In this document: positions 25,134 through 38,241 of the stretch, in pieces
Position numbering within the stretch: the stretch's first letter is position 1
How the letters are laid out: each line of letters opens with the position of its first letter
Assembly (NCBI GenBank): GCA_029465975.1
Contig: CM055757.1
Coordinates: forward strand, 744,001 to 808,000
Length of the DNA stretch: 64,000 nt
Reading direction: 5' to 3'
From: Dallia pectoralis
Taxonomy: Eukaryota > Chordata > Actinopteri > Esociformes > Umbridae
Program-made: the position numbers and the translations under genes
Notes under the pieces: model-generated
Databases searched by the model: none
Told to the model about the DNA's origin: nothing
Seen by the model: the letters and a program-made list of their open reading frames with translations, nothing else

Positions 25134-26772
25134 GAGTCCACCATATTTAATGTAATCATAAGCGCTGTGTATTTTTTCCAGATGATCATACAACTTTATA
25201 TTATCCCATTTAGTACCTTTGTGCTGAAACCTGGGACTTTGGTAGTCTTTGGAATGTTGTACAAATGAACATTGTCTAGGGGCCACACCACCCAACCAAC
25301 GGGAATACCCCTGACCCAGGATCTGAATTGAATATGACTGGGGGCATGAGAAGTTCAACTCAAGACAACGGCTTACAGATTGGTATCGACAAATTGTAGG
25401 ACAATCCGTTGTCGTCTTCTACCCTGTTCATCACTTTCATTCTAGATCTTTTTGTCCCATGTCAGCTGCCATCTTAGTCTGTCTACCAACCTTACATTTC
25501 ACAAGATTTTCTTTAGCATTCAGCAATAAATTATGTCTAGCCAACTTTTAAGGCGTCAACTATTAACGTCTGCTGCAGAACAGGCATTTATACACAGTAT
25601 TTTTATAGAAATATATAAGAAGAGGAGTAATTTGACATTGAGCGCTATTCCCTTGTGTCATACAGAGAGCGCTAACAGGTCATGCTATGACGCTGAGCAA
25701 CTGACAGCCCAGGCCCTGCTGGTCCATTGGAGTGACTTAGCTTCATCTACAAACTCGCAATAAATATCTGGCCATCGTTTATTTTAATTCACTCCTTTCT
25801 TGCTCAGACGGAATAGATTCTTAACCTTGTAGGACAAGGACACCCGCATGCTGCCTGCCTTGCCTTCACCGCTAAATTATTCTTCATTCTTCTAGAGGAA
25901 TAAAAAACGAGTCCAGCGCGACTAGCTCACAACTGTCAGCTCCAATGAAAGCTTGCCTGAAAACGTTGTTACTGAACTCCTGGACAAGGAAAAGAGGGCT
26001 GGGAGACAGTGAAATACTCAGTATTGGAGGTGGGGGAATGAGAGAGAGAGTGAGAGAGAGACAGAACAGCCTCCAGAGTGATTTATTTGCCAAATCAGGA
26101 CACAATGAGTCGATTATGAGTCCTCTAATAAGAGAGAGTGTTTGGGGAGCCACTAATTGGGCATGATTGAGTTGCAGTCTGGGAGCTGGGCGAAAAGAGA
26201 ACCTGCTCGGCCGCTGTCATGCAATCATCAGCTAATCAGAGCTTTGAAATTAAAACTGCGTGTTTGGGGTAGAGGAGGGGATAATGGCAGGACAGGGCAG
26301 GAGCTCTGCTTCTGACAGATGAGTGCGTGCGTGCGTGTGTGTGTTTTCATGTGTGTTTGTTTTGTGTGTGTTATGTAGGTTGGTTTATGTGTGATGAGTT
26401 GGTGAATATCCTGTTTACTGTGTGTGTTGTGCTTATTTGTGGTGGGTAGAGGAGATAACATGTAACCAGTTTGAAGAGGCAGTCTCAGTGGGTGTTTTCA
26501 CTCTGGCTGTGGAATGTGTTGTCCTGATGCGAAGGACAGTGAATGACCGGCCATTAATCTGGCTATAGGACAATTTAGGGCCAGTTCCCTCACTGGAGCG
26601 TTTCTACAGTATATCTGGGTGTATATTTTCTTATTTATTACAGTTGTCATTATATTTTTTATTTAAATACAGTAAGAGTAATATAGTGAATAAAAAATGT
26701 TGAACACAGTGATACCTGATTTTTGCAGCAGGAATATACAATAAAGCATCCTATATTTTACATTATACATCT

Positions 26773-27240
26773 GTGTTTTAAACACTAAATTCTGATTGGC
26801 TAAAAGCTGCCGTAAATGAGACTGAATACCATAAGCATGATATTGTATAACTTCATGCAGTCTATTTGTATTGGTAACCAGTTGTGTGTTAAAGAAATAA
26901 TTCATTTCGGGGGATTTGTGGAATTTTGCCAAAATACAATACAATGGCTAAGTGCTGTGTCCTGGCACTTCACAATGTGTCATACATAAGAACAGATGTT
27001 ATTGTGGTATATTGCTCTCAACGCTCTTATTGTTGTATTTTGGCCCAATACCACACTCCATTGAGCCTCATTGCTTAATTATGTAGTGGGTGGTTTGAAT
27101 TCTAAATACTCATGCTGCCATAGAGTTTGTCAATGTTTACTTTTCTTATTGTGTTGGTAACTGGTATTTTATAGTAATAATGCATCAAAGGGTTTTGCAT
27201 AATAATAAGGCCAATACACCTGACTTGAGGACTTTATTAA
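26773..27240. mobile_element. Dispersed salmonid/pike-type repeat, two diverged pieces
   Basis: The first piece (about 26773-27085) has TTCTGATTGGCTAAAAGC and GGTAACCAGTTGTGTG. It also has GGCTAAGTGCTGTGTCC, CATAAGAACAGATGTTATTG, GTGGTATATTG and TTGCTTAATTA. These landmarks and their order match an abundant repeat I know from salmonid genomic sequence, with an imperfect palindrome around the GTGGTATATTGG motifs. A second partial copy (about 27152-27240) has TTGGTAACTGG and AATAAGGCCAATACACC. Class is uncertain; a non-autonomous DNA element is most likely. Confidence 0.6.
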
Positions 27241-27576
27241 AGCATTGTACATAGCATTGAATATGAACATGATCGTATTACAGCCTCTGTGCCTTATTTT
27301 TAAAATAAACCTCCCTGGTTGTGGGATAGACAATACTAATATGTTGGTTATGTGCTCCATTAAAGGAGGTTTCACTCTTATGGACAGGATGATATGTACG
27401 GTATGTAGCATTCATATTGGAGTTTCAACAACATTGTGATTTATTGGGGAAAATTATACTGACAATGTATTCTCCTCTAGTGTTTATTATAGAATGCCTG
27501 AAATATATTAACTTGTGCAGTTATTTATGTTTCATTCACTTTTTGCACGTTTGAATCCTCTGAGAGTACATGTTGA

Positions 27577-27590
27577 CCAGCAGGGGGCAG
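27577..27590 (+). promoter_or_regulatory. CTCF-like core motif CCAGCAGGGGGCAG
   Basis: All 14 positions fit the CTCF core CCDSYAGRKGGCRS, in the same orientation as the match at 2873. This is a motif match only. Confidence 0.4.
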
Positions 27591-30372
27591 TGTTAATCTG
27601 CAATTCCGACAGGGTCAGTAGACCATTGTAGCTGAGGTTCATGTTAAAGCAGAGGCAGGTACAGATATGTATGTGTGACTTGGCTGCAGGCTTTGGTTGC
27701 TGTTAATTGTTTCTTTGTAACCGTATATTGTATTTTCAAGTAAATTGGCTCATTAAGATGGAATACATTCTCATCCCATGACTACAGGTTAAATTGGGGT
27801 TTTCTTTGTATAGGCCAACGACAGGGAAATAATACAAGTTATTTAAATCATAGCGGACATAAAGGCATATGCGTCTATAATTTAAATTTGAAATCATTAA
27901 TATTTTGTTATTTTATAATTGCATCACAATAATTATTCGTAAAGTCGTACATATTTAGGTTATACAGGTCTTATTCTAGGACATTTAATAAGATCATAAT
28001 TATTTGTCAGATCTTCAAAACTAGAATTATATAAAATATTCAATAACCGATAAATGTAGCATTTGCATGGTGATTTGCCTGTTGCTATATGATGGAGTAT
28101 ATTATGATTAGTCCATTCACATTGTGTAAACCTAACCCTGTGCCACATCTCACAGCTACTGCTGTTACTGCGATGGAACAAAAATGCCCAACAGAACAAA
28201 TTCAACATTTAATTGTTAATATTTCTATATCAATCAATCTAAACCATTATGGTGTACTTTCACATGACGTAAAATAAGATGTAGGAAAAGTAGACAGATA
28301 TGTTGAACTTATGACCGCATACATTTGTGTTTTGTATATAATTTAATTAGACACAATGTTCTATCTCACATGATAAAATAAAGGTGTCGATGCCTCAGCT
28401 GGTATTTTTACCTGAGCCAGGGCTTATTATTTGATTTCTTTGGGATGCCTCTAGTTCCAGGTGTCTATACTGTGAATTTAATGATTTTAATCAATTCTAT
28501 ATAAAGTTTCATGAAGACTAACAGCAATCCTCAAACCATTTTTTATAATGAAAAGGTAATTTTAAAAGGTAGTTTAAGTTAGTTGATATATATATACAGA
28601 TATATTTAAAAATGAATATACAAGTTATATTACGTTTTTAAAGATATAAATGTGTATCATGAGACACAATTTGATTATTTGAGATGAATACATATTATAG
28701 GTTAAGACATTCAGTTGGTGTGCATCTGAAGACTAACATGCCTTTGACATACAAACAGGTGCAGAAACTGAGACAAAATGAAGGTTGTCTACAGGACACC
28801 AGACAGAAATCATTCTGTCAGACTTTTTGAGTGGGGAATCTATATATCTTACATTTCTTTATTTGTTCCGCTTTTTTTTTTACAATTGTCTGATGATCTA
28901 CTAACTCTGATACAGCATTCACATCAGCTCAGCTAACCAAAACCCCTGGCTTACTGTGCTCCTATCCGCCCAGTCCCTTGTCTAGTTGTAAATGCGTCTT
29001 ACATCTTAAGAGTGCCTCACTATAACATTTTGAAGTGGATTTAGGCATAAATGGGATTAATTCCCAAAGAATGTCCTTTGCTCTTCCTCCCATAATTTCA
29101 TTTCCCGGGTCCACAGGATGAATAGCCAAGCAGGCAGTGATGTGAAACCAGGAGGACGGGCCTTGCCGGGCCGGCCTGCTCGACAGCACTACATCCTTCA
29201 GGTCCCGTTACCTTGATAATGTCACATCTTCAGGAGTGCCACAGCCCACAGCCCAACGTACAGGACACAGCCAGGGAATACAATTATCCTCCCTCTAATG
29301 TGTGGGAATTTTACGCATCCCTTTTGTGTGCTCCGGCTCGCTCCATCATTTCACTGTGCACGTGTAGACTAAAGCTAAGCTGAAGGTACTTATCCTGTGA
29401 ATGTTTTATTCTACTGTAATGTAGCCTACAGGATTCCAGATTAAAGACAAGATTAAAGATTAAAGTCAAGCTTTTCCAAACATAGATATTTGCAGGCTGA
29501 CAACGAAAGACAAACAGACTGGCGAGGTCAATTTTTTTGATATCGTCATTTGTCTTAAATCTATGCAGTCAATTGACTCTAAGTTTTGGCTGTATTTTAA
29601 TAGAAGCACCGGGTTACGCCCAACAATATTCAGAATTTCCTGCATCTCTCAATGCAAAGGATACGTAATGAGCCACGTAAACCAAAGCAAAGTTAAACCA
29701 GTACACCGGGTGCCTGGAAGTCACGCAGGTCTTTTGGACGTCTGTATGGGCACGGATGCTCCACCTGCGCCGGCCCCCCACCAAGGTTGATTTAATTAAA
29801 GGGAAGAGGGCGCATCAATTTCAGCCGCGTTGCGGAGAGATGACAGTACACAAATTGAAAGTAAGCAACTCGGCAGGGACGGGAGGGGGCTGTTCATCAT
29901 TAACATGGAACACAATTCTGTGCGCAATGTAACAAGATTAGAAACATTATTATCATTCCACCCCTAGACATAAAGTCCCTGTCACTGCCTGGGAGAGAGG
30001 AAGAGGAGAGGAACAAGAGGGCTTCCCAGGTAACCACTCATCATGGGACATCACTGAGACGAAGAGGAAAACACACAGAGGATGGGACGTGAACTGTTCA
30101 AAAACACAATTCAATAGGGCAGAGAATCTACAGAAGTTTTTGTTTGACTCCCAAACATTGTCTAGTTGTCTAGAGGATAAGCACACTTTTTGAATGTGGC
30201 AGATTTGAAGTGACAGTTGTATGTTTGACAGTGTCTAGATTAGGAGAGGCTGTTGTATCCGCATCTCCGTTAGAGAGAGATATAGAGAAAATGAGCAAGA
30301 TTTCCTGTCAAAATCGTTAATTCCCTGTCATCCAGATCCAGGGCAGAGATGTCACGTATAATGAAACTAGCA

Positions 30373-30398
30373 TGTGTGTGTGTGTGTGTGTGTGTGTG

Positions 30399-30479
<81 letters not shown>

Positions 30480-30484
30480 TGTGT
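30373..30484. repeat. (GT)n microsatellite
   Basis: About 110 bp of GT dinucleotides with two or three single-base interruptions. Confidence 0.97.
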
Positions 30485-30702
30485 ATGTATCCCGGGTGTG
30501 GTTATCCGGACAGTTCTGTTTGACAACAACCTCCTGGTGTAACATGGTGAATAGCTCCTCTGCAGAGAGGCAGTGATGATGGGTCAGGATTAGGTCCTGA
30601 TCACGGTGTCTGCCATGATCGCATCGCCTTAAACACTTTTACAGCAACAGCCTCAACTGATATACTTATCAATTCCAGGCTCACTGACAACCTCGTTGAC
30701 TG

Positions 30703-32332
30703 GTGCTGCTCCTCCAGCTCCTCCTGCTCCTCCAGCTCCTCCTACTTCTCCAGCTCCTCCTACTTCTCCTGCTCCTCCTGCTCCTCCTACTTCTCCTGCT
30801 CCTCCTACTTCTCCTGCTCCTCCTGCTTCTCCTGCTCCTCCTACTTCTCCTGCTCCTCCTACTTCTCCAGCTCCTCCTACTTCTCCTGCTCCTCCTACTT
30901 CTCCTGCTCCTCCTACTTCTCCTGCTCCTCCTACTCCTGCTCCTCCTACTTCTCCAGCTCCTCCTACTTCTCCTGCTCCTCCTGCTCCTCCAGCTCCTCC
31001 TACTTCTCCTGCTCCTCCTACTCCTCCTGCTCCTCCTACTTCTCCTGCTCCTCCTACTCCTCCTACTTCTCCTACTCCTCCAGCTCCTCCTACTTCTCCA
31101 GCTCCTCCTACTTCTCCTGCTCCTCCTGCTCCTCCAGCTCCTCCTACTTCTCCAGCTCCTCCTACTTCTCCTGCTCCTCCTGCTCCTCCTACTTCTCCTG
31201 CTCCTCCTACTTCTCCAGCTCCTCCTGCTTCTCCTGCTCCTCCTGCTCCTCCTACTTCTCCAGCTCCTCCTACTTCTCCAGCTCCTCCTACTTCTCCTCC
31301 TCCTCCAGCTCCTCCTACTTATCCTGCTCCTCCTACTTCTCCAGCTCCTCCTACTTCTCCTGCTCCTCCTACTTCTCCTGCTCCTCCTACTTCTCCAGCT
31401 CCTCCTACTTCTCCTGCTCCTCCTACTTCTCCTGCTCCTCCTACTTCTCCTACTCCAGCTCCTCCTACTTCTCCAGCTCCTCCAGCTCCTCCTACTTCTC
31501 CTGCTCCTCCTACTTCTCCTGCTCCTCCTACTTCTCCAGCTACTCCAGCTCCTCCTACTTCTCCTGCTCCTCCTACTTCTCCTGCTCCTCCTACTCCTCC
31601 TACTTCTCCAGCTCCTCCTACTTCTCCTACTCCTCCTACTTCTCCAGCTCCTCCTACTTCTCCTACTCCTCCTACTTCTCCAGCTCCTCCTACTTCTCCT
31701 GCTCCTCCTACTTCTCCTGCTCCTCCTGCTCCTCCTACTTCTCCTACTCCTCCTGCTCCTCCTACTTCTCCAGCTCCTCCTACTTCTCCTGCTCCTCCTA
31801 CTTCTCCTGCTCCTCCTACTTCTCCAGCTCCTCCTACTTCTCCTACTCCTCCTACTTTTCCTGCTCCTCCTACTTCTCCTACTCCTCCTACTTCTCCTAC
31901 TTCTCCAGCTCCTCCTACTTCTCCTACTCCTCCTGCTCCTCCTACTTCTCCTGCTCCTCCAGCTCCTCCTACTCCTCCTACTCCTCCTGCTCCTCCTACT
32001 TCTCCTGCTCCTCCTGCTCCTCCTACTTCTCCTACTCCTCCTGCTCCTCCTGCTCCTCCTGCTCCTCCTACTTCTCCTGCTCCTCCTACTCCTCCTACTT
32101 CTCCTACTCCTCCTGCTCCTCCTACTTCTCCTGCTCCTCCTACTCCTCCTACTTCTCCTACTTCTCCTGCTCCTCCAGCTCCTCCAGCTCCTCCAGCTCC
32201 TCCTACTTCTCCTGCTCCTCCTACTTCTCCTGCCCCTCCTACTCCTCCTACTTCTCCTGCTCCTCCAGCTCCTCCAGCTCCTCCTACTTCTCCTGCTCCT
32301 CCTACTTCTCCTGCCCCTCCAGCGCCTCCTCA
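30703..32332 (+). repeat. CT-rich 9/18-bp minisatellite with long open frames
   Basis: About 1.63 kb built from CTCCTACTTCTCCTGCTC and related 9-bp halves (GCTCCTCCT, ACTTCTCCT, CCAGCTCCT). Plus-strand frames read as a Pro/Ala/Thr/Ser repeat (PTSPAP, 551 codons from 30696) and as poly-Leu (544 codons). A minus frame reads as Arg/Ser (550 codons). The plus strand is overwhelmingly pyrimidine. No domain, signal or non-repetitive coding sequence flanks the array, so I call it a simple repeat. A secreted mucin-like exon in the Pro/Thr frame cannot be excluded. Confidence 0.9.
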
Positions 32333-33290
32333 CATAGATGGAGTAGGTTAGTTTGATTGAAGATTTTTCTTTCCTGGTCTGAAAGCAAACGTGTACTGTA
32401 GCTGTCAGGAAAATGATTGTTGCCTGTAGTTAGGTGGCATGTGTGTTTTTTGTTGCTCTGTGTAGAACCGTTTATGATAAATATCCCCTTTATCGAGTCT
32501 TCAGATTAGTTTGGGGGTTTATATGATAGTGTTCCCTTTCAGGAAATCCACAGGAGATGAATGTGAATGGGATTAGTTCAAGAGGAGGTCTGTTAATGAA
32601 CAGTAAGGACAGATGAGTATCTCCGATGCCAAGCAGGTCACATGAATTGGATTAGTGCGGCTGAGATTGGGATAGATAGCTGTCTATGTGCCAAGTGGCC
32701 ATTAGCTTGGCAGCACCATCACATGTCAATAATTCCCTACTCAAAACCTGTTCAGCATTCCCTCAATACAAATCCCAGTGACAAATAAAATGTAAGGAGA
32801 GACCAGACAAACGTTTTTTTAATATGTTTACATTTTATTTAGAGGAGAACTAGAATATGCATTTGTACTGCTGCTAACTATTTTACTTATTGCTTAATTT
32901 ACTGGTTCTATCTCGATCACAAACATAAAAAAAGTTTCAGATTGTCAAGAAGTCCAAAGGTGTAGTGCAGGGAAAGACAAACGCAGAGCGTAATTCAGCG
33001 TTTGTGGTTCTTTTAATGGAAGAAAACCTACAGCAGGCGGCAAAATATATACACTGTAATGAAAAACAAGTTGCGCCTATAAAGCAATTTACTACATTAT
33101 CAAATACAGCGACACCAAACATTCAACTACAACATGAAACATGACATTGAAATAATGCTAAAAACAGTGACCAACAACTAAAAAACTGTGCTTAGAAAGT
33201 ACACCCGGTACTGTCCGTAGAACTTCCAAGTGTGTTCTGGGGAACTATTCTGTGTATTAACAAGCTAATATCCATTTATCTAACATGGTT

Positions 33291-34152
33291 GAATATAACC
33301 TGACCTCATCCCATTCTCCAGATGGGCACCAGAATATAACCAGACTTCAGCCCTTTCTCCAGATGGGCACCAGAATATAACCAGACTTCAGCCCTTTCTC
33401 CAGATGGGCATCATAATATAACCAGACCTCATCCCATTCTCCAGATGTGCACCAGAATATAACCAGACCTCATCCCATTCTCCAGATGGGCACCAGAATA
33501 AAACCAGTCCTCATCCCATTCTCCAGATGGGCACCAGAATATAACCAGTCCTCATCCCATTCTCCAGATGGGCACCAGAATATAACCAGTCCTCATCCCA
33601 TTCTCCAGATGGGCACCAGAATATAACCTGACCTCATCCCATTTTCCAGATGGGCACCAGAACATGACTAGACCTCATCCCATTCTCCAGATGGGCACCA
33701 GAACATGAATAGACCTCATCCAATTCACCAGATGGGCACCAGAATATAACCAGTCCTCATCCCATTCTCCAGATGGGCATCATAATATAACCAGACCTCA
33801 TCCCATTCTCCAGATGTGCACCAGAATATAACCAGACCTCATCCCATTCTCCAGATGGGCACCAGAATAAAACCAGTCCTCATCCCATTCTCCAGATGGG
33901 CACCAGAATATAACCTGACCTCATCCCATTCTCCAGATGGGCACCAGAATATAACCAGTCCTCATCCCATTCTCCAGATGGGCACCAGAATATAACCTGA
34001 CCTCATCCCATTTTCCAGATGGGCACCAGAACATGACTAGACCTCATCCCATTCTCCAGATGGGCACCAGAACATGAATAGACCTCATCCAATTCACCAG
34101 ATGGGCACCAGAATATAACCAGTCCTCATCCCATTCTCCAGATGGGCACCAG
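33291..34152. repeat. 41-bp minisatellite with higher-order duplication
   Basis: About 21 copies of a 41-bp unit made of CCCATTCTCCAGATGGGCAC, CAGAATATAACCAG and TCCTCAT. The same order of nine unit variants occurs at 33406-33760 and again at 33775-34130, an offset of exactly 369 bp (9 x 41). Confidence 0.95.
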
Positions 34153-37100
34153 TGGGAATTAACTCCTCCCGGCATATAGTTATTAATCACATTGGGTCCC
34201 GGTGAGAGAGGGTGGCAACCTGGTCTGATCTACAAAACAGGCTGTGATGCATTAGAACAGATGAGCAAAGGCCTGCCCTGACATGACTGACAGCTCATTT
34301 GACAGCCTGAGGAAAGTGTACAGAACTTTTAATCTCATTTAATGTTGAAAAATAGAATAGGGTGCTGGGAAGAGATTCTTTCAAGTGTTGTCTTCCACCT
34401 ATTTCCGTCATTTTGAGGCCAATGGAATGTGGTGGACTTAGTCCAGAAGCCTAACCGAAAAAACTCTCAGCTCACTCTCAATAAGTAACAGACTGATTAA
34501 TAGAATACCCTCCTCAGGTTTTCTGAATCTAGTTAGAGCAGAAAAACAACAAAGCTCCAAAGCCCCAACAATGCCAGGAAAGAAAACGAATTGCATAAAT
34601 CAATAGCAGTTGGTCAGACTAGTGCTTTCCAAACAGGTAATCTTTGTCAAGTAATCTCTCCATCTCAAAAAAAGATTTTCACGAAACAATTGTCCCAAAA
34701 ACCAACATTAATATTAAGTGTGAGGCATCTGACTCCAGGCCTCCCCATCTCTCTCTCTCTTGCGGTTTATTTATATCTTTCTCTTTCTCACGTTTACGTC
34801 ACAGCCCGTCCACCACTTCTAAGTACATTTCTACATGGGAATCTTATTTTTTTTTAGCTCTGCAATATGTTTTCATATGACTTCTTTCATAGTTACATAA
34901 GATCAGTAAAATCGAATGGATTTATTTGAGTAAAAACCTCAGAGGTCTCAAACGTTCTGATCCGACCTCTCCTATGATCAATCATGTTGGGGCAATTAGC
35001 TATTTCAAAGACACGTAGTCCCAATCTATTTTTATATCACCATTGTTCATTATCGCATATCACTTTCTCAACCTTTAAAAGTTATTTAAAACAGTGTGAT
35101 TAGTTTCAGGTTTGGACCTTAGGAGTGAAAACCAGCATTCCCTGGTCACCATATAACCCCCCCCCCCCTCTAAAGGCCGGCGTTTTAAATGAGGTCACCA
35201 GCCCCAGGCGTAGTGTCAGCTGCTGTATTTCACTGGACAGGACGGGTTACACCACACCCCGGTCACAGCAACATCATCTCTGGTTTCTGCTCGAGTGTTT
35301 ACCTCTCTGAACGGACCGTCCGAAGCCACGCCGCCCTGTCCTCCCCAAGCGGGCCAGAAACCCACCTCACAGACCTGCATAAACGGGCCGTCCCTCCGTC
35401 ACATTTATCCTCCGTGCCGTCTGCTCTGCCTTCCCTCCCAGGGGTTTCTGGTGGTGGTGGTGTTGGTGGTGGCATCCATATTTTCCTGTTAATGTGTTGT
35501 AAGACATGTGAATGTTCATATTGTCTAAGTGATCATTAACATTTATGGTTAGCTGACTTCATCGATCTTTCTAGACAGTGATGGCATAAGTCATAGTTAT
35601 GCGATGATACTGTTAGAGAGACTGGCTGCACCGGCCCCTCATCCAACCCAGTTATATAATTTAATTAGCCCAGTAAGAGGTGAGCGCTCCAGATTAAAGT
35701 TATTAAATGTTTGGATGAACCTGAGGTCCATTTCCCTAACTACCCGTCTGTCTCACACTCTCTCTCTCTCACTTTCTCTTTGTCCCTCTCTGTCTCTCTC
35801 TCCATTAGTACATTAGCAGTTATGTGATACTGTATGCTGATGGGGCAGTGGATGAGCAAAGTGGGTAAATGAAGCCTGACCACTGGTCGTCTTTTAGCAG
35901 CTTGGCTGGAGACAACAGCTTCTGCAGGAAGGACGGAGGAAGACTGAAGAGACTGAGAGCAACTGGGACACCTGAATTTACAGTAATGTGAGCGTCCCTG
36001 TTTGTGTTCTACACAGATGACTGATGCATGCCCTTGGTATAGAGATGACACGGTGCGCTTCTGTATTGATGACACAAACAGTCAGCGCACTCAGGTCTTT
36101 ATTTTTTCTTCATTTTCCTTAGTAACACAACTCATCCAAGTACTTCTGTATGAGCATCATTTACTCCATCCTATCGGCAAGAGGTTATTTCATTTTTACA
36201 CTAGTCTGTGATAGCACTTCAGTTTTAGCAATAATGAGCAAAATAAAATTGAAATTGTAACTCATCAAATTAACAAATGTGTCTCTGGTTAAGTTGTAAT
36301 GGGGGGTCAGGTTTGAAAGCCTCTCTGGCACTGTGATACTCTGGCATTGCCAGATAGGCGTGACATTCACACCCACGAGTTCCGCTGTTTATTGTCACCT
36401 CTCATTGTGAGAAGAAATAAGCCTGGAGACGGGCGGACAAAGGAGAGCCCACTGACGGAGCTACGAGCATGGGTGGAGGAGGAGAGCCCTGGGCTGGGCG
36501 AAGGGGCCAGTGGAGGTGGCTGTAGACCGGGAAGGAACAGGTGGAGGACAGGAGGGTCTGCAGAGGGAACCTGTACATATTAAGGGCCTGAGGGCCAGTA
36601 ACTTTCCCAGAGGTGTCCCAGTGATATCAGGAATGCAGTAGATATTGAGTTGGAGCTGTGTGCAGTTGAGGGGAGTTGATAAAATGTTTCATTCAGACAT
36701 TCAGTGACTAGAGCTGTGCTTCTCAATTCATCCAATATGACCATCAGCCCTGAGTTTGTTTGCACATTCTTCCAAACAGTGTTGGGCCCCAAGCTATGTT
36801 TGGGGCGGGGGTGTTTACCGTGTTTGATTTTCTGTGAAGATTCAAGCAGCAGGACACAGCAGACTCCAGGTTGACCCAGCAGGCCTGCGGAGAGTGACAC
36901 TTCCTCTCTGTGTCTGGTCCTGCGGTGCACCGTGCCAACAAAGCCCCAATGCTGTGCAAACACTCCGGTTATCATCACCAGAACCACCAACTGTGGAGTT
37001 CAAGAGGAGGGCCTCAGACGACTCCCCCGCCCCGCCCCCTCCTCTCTATCCCTATGCCCCCCCTCCCACTCAAAGAGACGGCCTGATTGTCTGCCTGATT

Positions 37101-37394
37101 GGTTTTGTTCCAGTGTGCAGACAAATAGACTGTAGCCTTTTACAAAAGAACATGCTTGAGCTCATCTGATCTCGCTGCCCTAAAGAGTGGCCTGGCCTGA
37201 ATGGTGGTGATTGGAAAATGACAGGGCTTCTCAAGCATTGTCATAGTCCCGGCCGGCAGACTGGCCTGCTCAGGTGAAAGGACATCAGCTGATTGGCCAC
37301 CATACACTTTAGAACACAAGCATCCATTCAGTCCACTGATTGTCTGACAATCATTCAATTTAGATCTTTGTTGCTGTCCTTCTGGCAATTCTAG

Positions 37395-38241
37395 GAAGCT
37401 TAGCCATATGTAAGCTTATCCATATGTAAGCTTATCCATATGTAAGCTCAGCCATATGTAAGCTTAGCCATATGTAAGCTTAGCCATATGTAAGCTTTGC
37501 CATATGTAAGCTTAGCCATATGAAAGCTTAGCCATATGAAAGTTTAGCCATATGTAAGCTCAGCCATATGTAAGCTTAGCCATATGTAAGCTTATTTATA
37601 TTTAAGCTTATCCATATGTAAGCTTAGCAATATGTAAGCTTATCCATATGTAAGCTTATCCATATGTAAGCTTAGCCATATATAAACGTATCCATATGTA
37701 AACTTATACATATGCAAGCTTAGCCATATGTAAGCGTAGCCATATGTAAGCTTAGCCATATGTAAGCTTAGCCATGTGAAAGCTTAGCCATATGAAAGCT
37801 TAGCCATTTGTAACATTAGCCATATGTAAGCTTAGCCATATGTAAACTTAGCCATATGTATGCTTAGCCATATGTAAGCTTAGCCATATGTAAGCTTAGC
37901 CATGTGTAACATTAGCCATATGTAAGCTTAGCCATGTGTAACATTAGCCATATGTAAGCTTAGCCATATGTAAGCTTAGCCATGTGTAACATTAGCCATA
38001 TGTAAGCTTAGCCATGTGTAACATTAGCCATATGTAAGCTTAGCCATGTGTAACATTAGCCATATGTAAGCTTAGCCATGTGTAACATTAGCCATATGTA
38101 AACTTAGCCATATGTATGCTTAGCCATATGTAAGCTTAGCCATGTGTAACATTAGCCATATGTAACATTAGCCATGTGTAACATTAGCCATATGTAAGCT
38201 TAGCCATGTGTAACATTAGCCATATGTCAGCTTAACCATAT
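37395..38241. repeat. 16-bp minisatellite
   Basis: About 53 copies of AAGCTTAGCCATATGT with variants. Each canonical unit contains two 6-bp palindromes, AAGCTT and CATATG. After about 37880 the array changes to an alternation with a second 16-bp variant, AACATTAGCCATGTGT, giving a 32-bp dimer repeat. Confidence 0.95.

Noticed and set aside
30349..30576. Cys/Val and His/Thr repeat frames
   Set aside because: Translation of the GT/CA microsatellite.
36347..37169. Open frames of 78-136 codons on both strands, candidate gene
   Set aside because: Mutually overlapping frames in a moderately GC-rich unique region, with no recognisable domain or splice-supported structure.
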